Assembly: GCA_946186535.1 (NCBI GenBank)
Contig: CAMHNT010000151.1
Coordinates: 1-5,489 of the forward strand
Source of the DNA: an uncultured Clostridia bacterium
Lineage (GTDB): Bacteria; Bacillota; Clostridia; Oscillospirales; Acutalibacteraceae
Length of the DNA stretch: 5,489 bases
Direction: 5' to 3'
Shown one piece after another: positions 1 to 5,132 of this stretch. The notes below the pieces were generated by a model. That model was not told the DNA's origin, did no database searches, and was given only the letters and a program-made list of their open reading frames with translations. Position 1 is the first letter of the stretch. The number at the start of each line of letters is the position of its first letter. Position numbers and translations under genes: made by a program.

Positions 1-99
1 CCTTCGGCGCTAAAGTCGCTCGCTTTCCGCCCGGCGACCTTCGACCGCCTACTTTGTTCGATTAGTTTTTTCGTTGCAGAAAGTAACAGTTTTTAAAAC
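1..99. other. Intergenic DNA, no supported gene
   Basis: A GC-rich first 55 bases is followed by an AT-rich stretch leading into repeat copy A. Frame +1 is open from the window edge to a TAA at 94-96 (31 codons), but its translation has no recognisable family and no start is visible, so I do not call it a gene. The stretch contains short self-complementary pieces (GGCG/CGCC around 33-49) and may be part of another dispersed repeat. The window edge prevents a decision. Confidence 0.4.
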
Positions 100-182
100 G
101 AAAGCAGGGTTTGGGGCGGCAGCCCCGATAGGTGCAGGGCGAAGCCCTGTGCAAAGAATGTCTCCGGAATCGGATTAAAAAA
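100..182 (-). repeat. Dispersed hairpin repeat, copy A
   Basis: Two small hairpins lie side by side: GGGGC/GCCCC with a 4-base loop (113-126) and CAGGGC/GCCCTG with a 3-base loop (135-149). They are followed by AAAGAATGTCTCCGGAATCG (153-172), four bases, and a run of six A (177-182). Bases 100-144 match 2332-2376 (copy C) at 38 of 45 positions. The core at 153-172 matches copy B at 19 of 20 positions and is related to copy D on the other strand. The strand given is the orientation in which the homopolymer reads as a T-run followed by CGATTCCGGAG. It does not look like an intrinsic terminator, because the T-run comes before the hairpins in that orientation. Function is unknown. Confidence 0.75.
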
Positions 183-238
183 GTATGAAAAGTCCAAGAA
201 GTCGGATAGGGAGAAACCCTGCCGCCTTAAGTCCGCAC

Positions 239-288
239 CCTCGGGCGATGTCTCGTGTAAAGAATGTCTCCGGAGTCGTATTTAAAAA
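239..288 (-). repeat. Dispersed repeat, copy B, at the 3' end of the unknown gene
   Basis: Read on the minus strand this copy is T5 (288-284), five bases, then a 40-base core (278-239). That core aligns without gaps to the core of copy D after argS (4703-4742) at 33 of 40 positions, and six of the seven differences are transitions. The T-run supplies the last Phe codon and the first base of the TAA stop of the unknown gene, so the repeat abuts or overlaps the end of that coding region. Bases 214-222 (AAACCCTGC) are also the exact reverse complement of 104-112 in copy A, so A and B could fold into a larger structure. Confidence 0.7.
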
Positions 289-1106
289 CGGCCTTCGGAG
301 TAGGCTTTTTGGTTTTCGATGCTTTGGGCCATCATTTTCTGCATGAAGGATTGCTTTTTCTTCTTTGCCGGTTTTACCTTTTTGCCTCTGTATTTTTCGG
401 CTGCTTTCCATGCCTTCTGAAGGTCCTCGGACATCTCCCTGCGGATTGCTTCTTTCTGGGACTCGTCCGTGATGGAGTTGAGAATTACTATCGTGATGAG
501 CGGACGGGTGTCGATGTCGCCGTAGGAATACTGTGCGGAGAGAATCTCCGAAAGCTTGTCTATCTGCTTTGAGTCGCCGCTTTCGAGAAGCTCATGAACC
601 TTTGGGACGATGGAGGCTCTTGTGAATGTTACGGCTCTGAATTCCTCGTAGCCGTCCTCTTCCGCTCTTATTTCGTCCTTGAGTTCGGGGAACACTGCGA
701 CAAGTCTCTTCGAGAAGAAAACCGGGTCGCCGTTTCCGTCGTCGCTGTTTTTCTTTTTCTTCTTCTGCTGTTTTGGAGCGTAGGTGATTTTAGGGGAGGA
801 GACGCTTTCGGCGAAGTCGTTTCCGATTGACTCGGCTTCACGCTCGGAGTCGGTTGCAGGGTCGAACATCCATGTTCCGACGGTTTTCCATTCGTTGTCG
901 GGGCCGTCCTCGGTCATTGAACATGTGCGCATTACCATGTGTTTTTTGTCTTTGTAATAGATTACGGAATATGCGGTTGTTTCGCCTGTGTAGAGTGTGA
1001 CAAGCTCGTTCGGGTTGGTGCTGGGGACGCTGCTGGTTGTGAAGCCCTGCTCGCTGAGTGCGGCTTCGACTTTTTTATTTACAATGTCAAATGCCTTGTT
1101 TATCAT
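282..1106 (-). CDS. Hypothetical protein, 274 aa, with Lys-rich linker and basic tail
   Basis: I do not recognise this protein with confidence. The ATG at 1104-1106 follows AAAGGA (1117-1122) with a 10-nt spacer, and a near-consensus promoter lies about 100 bp upstream, which supports the start. The N-terminal part (residues 1-105) looks alpha/beta, with a strand-like YSVIYY segment at 46-51 and TVGTWMF at 75-81. A Lys-rich, Gly/Asp-containing linker (KQQKKKKKNSDDGNGD, 112-127) separates it from a second, mainly helical domain (about 129-238, beginning VFFSKRLVAVFPELKDEI). A basic patch (GKKVKPAKKKKQSF, 241-254) precedes a short Met/Gln-rich tail ending EGRF. No signal peptide or membrane segment is visible, so it is probably cytoplasmic. 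The basic stretches could contact nucleic acid, but no catalytic motif is seen. The helical domain vaguely resembles small immunity-like DUF proteins, which is weak inference. The gene is monocistronic here, divergent from murI, and its stop codon lies at the edge of a repeat. Confidence 0.8.
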   Translation of the reverse strand: MINKAFDIVNKKVEAALSEQGFTTSSVPSTNPNELVTLYTGETTAYSVIYYKDKKHMVMRTCSMTEDGPDNEWKTVGTWMFDPATDSEREAESIGNDFAESVSSPKITYAPKQQKKKKKNSDDGNGDPVFFSKRLVAVFPELKDEIRAEEDGYEEFRAVTFTRASIVPKVHELLESGDSKQIDKLSEILSAQYSYGDIDTRPLITIVILNSITDESQKEAIRREMSEDLQKAWKAAEKYRGKKVKPAKKKKQSFMQKMMAQSIENQKAYSEGRF

Positions 1107-1207
1107 TATGAAGCATTCCTTTCGATTCTTTAAAATTGCCGTTTTTTACCGTAATGTGAGTGGAGCGGTAATCCGGCGGCAGCCGAACAATTCGGTTCTT
1201 TCTTAAA

Positions 1208-1236
1208 ATTATAACCGATAAATCATATTTTGTCAC
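1208..1236 (-). promoter_or_regulatory. Sigma-A-type promoter for the 274-aa gene
   Basis: On the minus strand there is GTGACA (1236-1231; 5 of 6 to the -35 consensus), a 17-bp spacer, and TATAAT (1213-1208; a perfect -10). Transcription would start near 1201 and give a leader of about 95 nt. That leader can form a CCGAA/TTCGG hairpin (1183-1195) and a weaker TACCG/CGGTA pairing (1147-1170). Match and spacing are excellent, and the position fits the gene. Confidence 0.75.
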
Positions 1237-1266
1237 TACTTTTAAGGATAAATTTTTAAATAATAA

Positions 1267-1295
1267 TTGCACATATCTGATGTTTATGGTAAAAT
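1267..1295 (+). promoter_or_regulatory. Candidate extended -10 promoter for murI
   Basis: TTGCAC (1267-1272; 3 of 6) is followed by a 17-bp spacer and TAAAAT (1290-1295; 5 of 6). A TG at 1287-1288 sits one base ahead of the -10, which makes an extended -10 that can offset the poor -35. The predicted start near 1302 would leave a leader of about 200 nt before murI. An alternative is TTAATA/TATTAT (1448-1453 and 1471-1476, 17-bp spacer), much closer to the gene. The sequence alone does not decide between them. Confidence 0.5.
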
Positions 1296-1347
1296 AAGAT
1301 ATTGGTAAATGTACAGAACAGTGCTGATATCGATAGTAGGAGGGAGA

Positions 1348-1413
1348 ATGTTTTCCGGGAATTTTTGTATATATGTATGTACATATAAGGAAAACGGCGT
1401 TTGCCGGGAATGA
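1348..1413 (+). CDS. Possible 21-aa leader ORF upstream of murI
   Basis: An ATG at 1348 follows a complete AGGAGG (1338-1343) with a 4-nt gap and opens 21 codons (MFSGNFCIYVCTYKENGVCRE) before a TGA at 1411-1413. The peptide has three Cys and matches no family I know. A second tiny ORF (ATG 1410-1412, 13 codons, TAA 1449-1451) overlaps the stop as ATGA and could be translationally coupled, but it lacks its own good ribosome binding site. The ORF spans a palindrome (TATATGTA/TACATATA, 1370-1387) bracketed by TTTTCC/GGAAAA (1351-1356 and 1389-1394), so structure and translation could interact. It may be a regulatory leader peptide, a small protein, or chance. The Shine-Dalgarno is the main support. 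Confidence 0.3.
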   Translation: MFSGNFCIYVCTYKENGVCRE

Positions 1414-1448
1414 ATATATATAGAGTTCTTAGGGGAAAGATTTTTCTT

Positions 1449-1475
1449 TAATATATATTGATATCAGATATATTA
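1449..1475. promoter_or_regulatory. AT-rich inverted repeat upstream of murI
   Basis: TAATATAT (1449-1456) and ATATATTA (1468-1475) are exact 8-bp arms around an 11-base centre that contains TGATATCA (1459-1466), itself a palindrome offset by half a base. It lies 30 bp before the murI start and overlaps a possible proximal promoter (-10 TATTAT at 1471-1476). It could be an operator. In DNA this AT-rich such a repeat can also arise by chance. Confidence 0.25.
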
Positions 1476-1504
1476 TACAGATAACTTACTTTCGGAGGTT
1501 TATT

Positions 1505-2317
1505 ATGTCCGTTCAACCTATCGGTGTATTTGATTCTGGTCTTGGCGGTCTTACCGCTGTGAAGCAGCTCAGAGCAATCATGCCGCATGAAAATATCATA
1601 TATTTCGGAGATACAGGAAGAGTTCCGTACGGAAACCGCAGCGTTGAAACGATACGAAGGTACGCCGCACAGGACGCAAATTTCCTTCTCAGCAACAACG
1701 TAAAAATGGTTATCGCCGCATGCGGCACCGTAAGCTCAACGGCAAGCGACCTCGGCGAGAAGCTTCCGGTTCCGTACACGAATGTTATTGCGCCGACGGC
1801 GAAGGCTGCCGTTGAGGCGACGAAAAACGGAAGGATCGGAGTCATAGGAACGCGTGCCACGATTCTCAGCTGTGCATATAAAAAGGAAATTGAGAGACTG
1901 GACGGGGGCATGAAGGTTTTTCAGAAGGACTGTCCGCTTTTTGTTCCGATCGTTGAGGAGGGATTCATTTCTTCAGACGACCCGATTGCAAGGCTTGCGG
2001 TTGAGAGGTACCTGAAGGTTCTGAAGGACGAGAAGGTTGACACGATAATTCTCGGCTGCACTCACTATCCGCTTCTTAAAGCTATCATCGGCGAATATGT
2101 CGGAATGGAAGTGAAGCTCATTGACAGCGGAAAGGAAACCGCGATCCGTGCGGCGGAGCTTCTTAAGGAAAAGGGTTTGCTGAACGAGAGTGGTGAAGAG
2201 GGCGAATGCAAGTTTTTTGTCAGCGACAGAACGGAAGATTTTTCAAACGTTGCTTCACTTTTCCTTCAATCAAGCATCGGCGAAAACGTAAGCCGGGTTG
2301 ACATTCAGCATTTTTGA
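1505..2317 (+). CDS. murI: Glutamate racemase MurI
   Basis: This enzyme interconverts L- and D-glutamate without cofactor, supplying D-Glu for the peptidoglycan stem peptide in the cytoplasm. The length, 270 aa, is normal for the family. Hallmarks in order are IGVFDSGLGGLT (6-17, acid D10), YFGDTGRVPYG (33-43), the first catalytic Cys in AACGTVSST (C73), IGTRATI (114-120), PLFVPIVEEGF (144-154), and the second catalytic Cys with its His in ILGCTHYPLL (C185, H187). The C-terminus has the usual SDRTEDF segment (240-246). The start is well set: GGAGGT (1494-1499) lies 5 nt before the ATG. One oddity is ACGTVSS, where most racemases have ACNTA, so the Asn after the first Cys is Gly. All other key positions are intact, so I expect an active racemase or a close aspartate/glutamate racemase relative. 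It is divergent from the 274-aa gene, and 193 bp of repeats separate it from the next gene. Confidence 0.95.
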   Translation: MSVQPIGVFDSGLGGLTAVKQLRAIMPHENIIYFGDTGRVPYGNRSVETIRRYAAQDANFLLSNNVKMVIAACGTVSSTASDLGEKLPVPYTNVIAPTAKAAVEATKNGRIGVIGTRATILSCAYKKEIERLDGGMKVFQKDCPLFVPIVEEGFISSDDPIARLAVERYLKVLKDEKVDTIILGCTHYPLLKAIIGEYVGMEVKLIDSGKETAIRAAELLKEKGLLNESGEEGECKFFVSDRTEDFSNVASLFLQSSIGENVSRVDIQHF

Positions 2318-2325
2318 GTTAAATT
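2298..2325 (+). promoter_or_regulatory. Candidate promoter at the end of murI for DUF1934-argS
   Basis: A perfect TTGACA (2298-2303) lies within the last codons of murI. After a 16-bp spacer comes TAAATT (2320-2325; 4 of 6 to the -10). It could drive the DUF1934-argS pair independently of murI, with a leader that runs through the repeats. The -35 also encodes Val-Asp, so chance is possible. Confidence 0.35.
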
Positions 2326-2331
2326 AAAGAA

Positions 2332-2399
2332 GAAAGCAGGGGTTGGAAGCACAGCCCCAATAGGTGCAGGGCGAAGTATGATGAAAGAATTTAGCTTCG
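2332..2399 (-). repeat. Dispersed hairpin repeat, copy C (decayed)
   Basis: Bases 2332-2376 match copy A (100-144) at 38 of 45 positions and keep the outer GGGG/CCCC pairing of the first hairpin. The second hairpin and the CTCCGGA core are lost, and only a GAAAGAATTTAGCTTCG remnant (2383-2399) remains. It lies 14 bp after the murI stop. The strand is assigned by analogy with copy A. Confidence 0.7.
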
Positions 2400-2426
2400 T
2401 AGAAAAGTGTTTTCCCGGAAAGACGT

Positions 2427-2462
2427 CCTCCCCTCAAGGGGAGGTGTCAGCCAAAGGCTGAC
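2427..2462. repeat. Double-hairpin intergenic element
   Basis: Two perfect 7-bp stems stand in tandem: CCTCCCC/GGGGAGG with loop TCAA (2427-2444) and GTCAGCC/GGCTGAC with loop AAA (2446-2462). From memory, elements of this sort (CCTCCCC...GGGGAGG next to GTCAGCC...GGCTGAC, followed by GGAGGGG) recur between genes in Ruminococcus-like genomes, so this is probably a small mobile or repetitive element and not gene-specific. No T-run follows on the plus strand, so it is not a typical terminator. Confidence 0.7.
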
Positions 2463-2465
2463 GGA

Positions 2466-2498
2466 GGGGTTGTTAAAAAAAGGGGTTGTTTAAAAAAA
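2466..2498 (+). repeat. Tandem repeat of a 16/17-bp unit
   Basis: GGGGTTGTTAAAAAAA (2466-2481) is repeated immediately as GGGGTTGTTTAAAAAAA (2482-2498), differing by one extra T. The next unit appears to begin (GG at 2499-2500) but diverges. The A-run plus this GG gives AAAGGA (2496-2501), which serves as the Shine-Dalgarno of the following TTG-started gene. The array starts inside the tail of the double-hairpin element and may have arisen by slippage or element insertion. Confidence 0.75.
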
Positions 2499-2510
2499 GG
2501 ATGTGGGAAA

Positions 2511-2957
2511 TTGGACGAAAAATATATTGTGTCTGTTATCGGGACTCAGATCGTTGATGACGAAGAAAATACAATTGAGCTTACTACATCGGCAAGCTAT
2601 GCCGAGAGAAACGGCAAGAAATATATAAAATACAGAGAGTATGACACCGATTTCGGCGAGCCGTATATTTCAAATATCGTAAAAATAGAAAGCAATAAAA
2701 AAATCACTCTGGTGAAAAATTCAGGTGTAAAATACAGCCAGCTTATCCTCGAGAGCGGAGTGCGGCATCAGTGTATGTATCAGTCTGCGGTAGGTACTCT
2801 TTCTATCGGGATATATACCGATTGGATCCAGTGTGAGCTTGACGAAAACGGCGGTAAGGTCGAAATCGAATATACTATAGATTTTAATTCGGACTTTCAG
2901 AGTGAGAACCATATGCTGATTGTTCTTGAGAAAAAAGGAGTTATAAAAAATGTCTAA
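2511..2957 (+). CDS. DUF1934 (YwiB-like) beta-barrel protein
   Basis: The 148-aa length and layout fit the DUF1934 family, which includes B. subtilis YwiB, a small calycin-like beta-barrel of unknown role often found next to argS. Visible family features are alternating beta strands, the YIKYREYDTDFGEPYISNIVKI stretch (residues 38-59, quoted as a position span with key residues Y41, E43 and I53), a CMYQSAVGTLSIGIYTDWI region (88-106), KVEIEYTID (116-124), and a closing SENHMLIVLEKKG (131-143). No signal peptide or membrane segment is seen. The start is TTG: AAAGGA (2496-2501) sits 9 nt upstream, no in-frame ATG precedes it, and the nearby ATG at 2501 is in another frame with an early stop. 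The 3' end overlaps argS by 8 nt, so the two are probably co-transcribed and translationally coupled. Its biochemical role is not known. Confidence 0.85.
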   Translation: MDEKYIVSVIGTQIVDDEENTIELTTSASYAERNGKKYIKYREYDTDFGEPYISNIVKIESNKKITLVKNSGVKYSQLILESGVRHQCMYQSAVGTLSIGIYTDWIQCELDENGGKVEIEYTIDFNSDFQSENHMLIVLEKKGVIKNV

Positions 2958-4692
2958 AATTGCAATAAATGCTGTAAGCGATCTGAAAACAGCAGTATCA
3001 AAGGCTGTTGAAAAAGCTGTCGCAAACGGCGAGCTGATTGACGCTCAGCTCCCCGATTTTGTTATCGAAATTCCTGCCGACAAGAAAAACGGCGACTTCG
3101 CAACGAATGTCGCTATGGCGTGCGCAAGAGTTTTCAGAACCGCTCCGCAGAAAATTGCGGCGGCTATCGTGAATAATCTCGACCTGTCGGGAACATATAT
3201 TGACCGCTGTGAAATCGCAGGTCCCGGTTTCATCAATTTCTTCCTTTCACCGAAATACTATTCCAACGTTCTCAAAGAAGTTCTCACCGAGGGCGAAAAC
3301 TACGGAAGAAGCGACTTCGGAAAGGGCGAAAAAGTCATGGTCGAGTTCGTTTCGGCAAACCCGACAGGCCCTATGCACATGGGCAACGCTCGAGGCGGCG
3401 CGCTCGGCGACTGTCTTGCGGCGGTTCTCGACAAGGCAGGCTACGACGTCTGGAGAGAGTTTTACGTCAACGACGCAGGAAACCAGATCGAGAAGTTTGC
3501 GAACTCTCTGAACGCAAGATTCATTCAGGAGGTCAACGGCTACGATTCGATCGAGTTCCCCGAGGACGGCTATCAGGGCGGAGATATCATCGACGCAGTC
3601 AAGCTGTATATAGAAGAAAACGGCAAGGAACTCATTGACGCTGAAGAGAGCGTGAGAAAGCAGACTCTCGTTGATTTTGCGCTTCCGAAGAATATCGCAA
3701 AAATGCAGTCGGACATGAAGAAGTACAGAATCGAGTATGACAAATGGTTTTTCGAGAGCGAGCTTCACAAGAGCGGCGCTGTAAAAGAGGTTGTCGATAT
3801 TCTCACCGAGAAGGGTCTCACATACGAAAAGGACGGCGCTGTCTGGTACAAGAACAAGCAGGTTGTAACCGAGCTTCTCGAAAAGCAGGGAAAGACCGCC
3901 GAGGAGATTGAGAAGCTTGAGCTTAAGGACGACGTTATTATCCGCGCAAACGGCAACCCGACATACTTCACAGCCGACATCGCATATCACAAGAATAAAT
4001 TCGACCGAGGCTTCGACACCCTCATTAATGTCTGGGGCGCAGATCATCACGGTCACGTCGCAAGACTCAAGGGTTCGATGAACGCAATCGGCTATGACGG
4101 CGACAAGGTGGACGTTGTGCTCATGCAGCTCGTAAAGCTCATGCGTGACGGCGAGCTTGTGAGAATGAGCAAGAGAACGGGAAAGGCTATCCAGCTCGGA
4201 GATCTGCTTGACGAGGTGCCCGTAGATTCGGCGAGATTCCTTTTCAACACACGTGAGGCAAACACACAGATGGATTTCGACCTTGGTCTTGCGGTAACAC
4301 AGGACAACCAGAACCCTGTTTACTACGTTCAGTACGCACACGCAAGAATTTGCAGCATTGTGAAGAAGCTTGCGGCTGAAGGCATTTCGCCGAGAGACTG
4401 CACCGACGAGGAGCTTCAGCTTCTGACGGCGCCCGAGGAGATCGAGCTTATCACACATCTTGCGTCATACACGGATGAGATCATACTTTCGGCAAAGAGC
4501 TACGATCCGACGAAGATCACACGCTATGTGACTCAGCTTGCGACGCTTTTCCACAAATTCTACAACGCTTGCAGAGTAAAGGACGAAAACGAATCGCTCA
4601 TGCAGGCGAGACTGAATCTCTGTCTTGCGGTCAAGTCGGTAATTAAAAATGTTCTCGAAATGTTTAAGATAACGGTGCCGGAGAGTATGTGA
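2950..4692 (+). CDS. argS: Arginyl-tRNA synthetase
   Basis: This class I aminoacyl-tRNA synthetase charges tRNA-Arg with arginine using ATP. At 580 aa it is full length. An N-terminal tRNA D-loop-binding domain (about 1-110, with NGDFATNVAM at 47-56 and GPGFINFF at 91-98) precedes the Rossmann catalytic core. The core has the HIGH-type signature in NPTGPMHMGNARGG (137-150; HMGN at 143-146), YVNDAGNQ (172-179), TYFTADIAYH (338-347), WGADHHGH (362-369) and the KMSKS-type signature RMSKRTGK (405-412). The anticodon-binding helical (DALR-type) domain starts near NPVYYVQYAHAR (455-466) and runs to the end. ATG at 2950 has AGGAG (2936-2940) 9 nt upstream, inside the DUF1934 gene. The HIGH motif ends in Asn instead of His, which I believe is a tolerated lineage variant. 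A long open frame on the opposite strand is only a shadow of this gene. Confidence 0.97.
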   Translation: MSKIAINAVSDLKTAVSKAVEKAVANGELIDAQLPDFVIEIPADKKNGDFATNVAMACARVFRTAPQKIAAAIVNNLDLSGTYIDRCEIAGPGFINFFLSPKYYSNVLKEVLTEGENYGRSDFGKGEKVMVEFVSANPTGPMHMGNARGGALGDCLAAVLDKAGYDVWREFYVNDAGNQIEKFANSLNARFIQEVNGYDSIEFPEDGYQGGDIIDAVKLYIEENGKELIDAEESVRKQTLVDFALPKNIAKMQSDMKKYRIEYDKWFFESELHKSGAVKEVVDILTEKGLTYEKDGAVWYKNKQVVTELLEKQGKTAEEIEKLELKDDVIIRANGNPTYFTADIAYHKNKFDRGFDTLINVWGADHHGHVARLKGSMNAIGYDGDKVDVVLMQLVKLMRDGELVRMSKRTGKAIQLGDLLDEVPVDSARFLFNTREANTQMDFDLGLAVTQDNQNPVYYVQYAHARICSIVKKLAAEGISPRDCTDEELQLLTAPEEIELITHLASYTDEIILSAKSYDPTKITRYVTQLATLFHKFYNACRVKDENESLMQARLNLCLAVKSVIKNVLEMFKITVPESM

Positions 4693-4742
4693 TTTTTTGC
4701 CCCGATTCCGGAGGTATTCTTGACATGAGACATCGTCTGAGG
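4693..4742 (+). repeat. Dispersed repeat, copy D, directly after argS
   Basis: T6 (4693-4698) follows the argS TGA with no gap. Then come four bases and a 40-base core (4703-4742) that matches copy B at 33 of 40 positions without gaps, in the same orientation relative to the gene it follows. There is no GC-rich stem just before the T-run, so it is not a standard terminator. The remaining bases up to 4832 are AT-rich and hold no gene I can support. They include the palindrome TTCCGGAA (4803-4810). Confidence 0.7.
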
Positions 4743-4832
4743 AAGGTTTCCGGTCAGGAGCTTGTCTATTCGATTTTGGGATTTTTGATTGTTTTGTTTT
4801 AATTCCGGAAGTTGGTAATTATACATGCTAAA

Positions 4833-4868
4833 AAAACAGGAGCAAGCCGTCTGGTTTGTTCCTGTTTT
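4833..4868 (+). terminator. Stem-loop terminator between convergent argS and yoeB
   Basis: AAAACAGGAGCAAGCC (4833-4848) pairs over 16 bp with GGTTTGTTCCTGTTTT (4853-4868) around a GTCT loop. As plus-strand RNA, two of the pairs are G-U and all 16 hold, with a short U-run at the 3' edge. As minus-strand RNA those two become C-A mismatches, but a run of seven U follows the stem, and the stem begins 6 bp past the yoeB stop. It most likely stops transcription from both sides. Confidence 0.85.
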
Positions 4869-4874
4869 GTAGTA

Positions 4875-5132
4875 TTAATCTTCGTAGTGTCCTTTGCATG
4901 AAATGATCCACAAATTTTCGTCAACTATGTCATATACAAGTCTGTTGCCGTGATCTATATGCCTGCTCCATGCTTTTCTGAATTTCAATGGCTCGGGGTG
5001 TCCGATTCCTTCACTTAATCCGTTTCGTTCAATATCCTTAACTAATTCGTTTATCTTTTTGACGGTTTTCTTATCCTGTAATTGCCAGTATAGGTAGTCG
5101 CTCCATGCTCTGTCAGACCATAGCTTATTCAT
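4875..5132 (-). CDS. yoeB: YoeB-family mRNA interferase toxin
   Basis: The 85-aa protein has the RelE/YoeB fold. YoeB toxins bind the ribosome and cleave mRNA in the A site when the YefM antitoxin is degraded. The sequence follows E. coli YoeB closely from memory: LWSDRAWSDYLYWQ (4-17), KKINELVKDIERNG (25-38), HPEPLK (45-50), WSRHID (55-60), NRLVYDI (63-69) and C-terminal KGHYED (80-85). The residues corresponding to the known catalytic set are present (E47, R64, H82, Y83), and R57 is also kept, so the toxin should be active. The ATG (5132-5130) overlaps the end of yefM by 8 nt and has GAGG (5139-5142) 6 nt upstream, so its translation is coupled to the antitoxin. The sequence is more AT-rich by eye than argS, consistent with an acquired module. 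Confidence 0.95.
   Translation of the reverse strand: MNKLWSDRAWSDYLYWQLQDKKTVKKINELVKDIERNGLSEGIGHPEPLKFRKAWSRHIDHGNRLVYDIVDENLWIISCKGHYED

Noticed and set aside
1..96. Open +1 frame from the window edge
   Set aside because: It has no visible start and only 31 codons of unrecognised sequence in a GC-rich, possibly repetitive stretch.
100..284. CRISPR array
   Set aside because: The repeats are imperfect, irregularly spaced and hairpin-rich, with no constant repeat/spacer units and no cas genes.
175..411. 78-codon minus-strand frame over the end of the 274-aa gene and repeat B
   Set aside because: It is an out-of-frame overlap of a better-supported gene and its C-terminal half is repeat sequence.
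1087..1272. 61-codon minus-strand frame over the intergenic region
   Set aside because: It runs through the -35 and -10 of the strong minus promoter and has no family resemblance.
1302..1504. T-box or other known riboswitch in the murI leader
   Set aside because: I see no T-box consensus, no conserved riboswitch core and no GC-rich terminator. The leader is mostly AT-rich.
2427..2498. Intrinsic terminator of murI
   Set aside because: The stems are strong but are followed by G and A runs and not by T on the plus strand.
3247..4458. 403-codon open frame on the strand opposite argS
   Set aside because: It is fully antisense to an unmistakable full-length argS, matches no family, and is Leu/Val/Cys-rich in the way shadow frames of this codon usage are.
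4720..4748. Plus-strand promoter starting at TTGACA (4720)
   Set aside because: There is no acceptable -10 at 16-18 bp, and no gene lies downstream on that strand.
4560..4826. 88-codon minus-strand frame at the argS end
   Set aside because: It is antisense to argS and repeat D, with no usable ribosome binding site or family signal.
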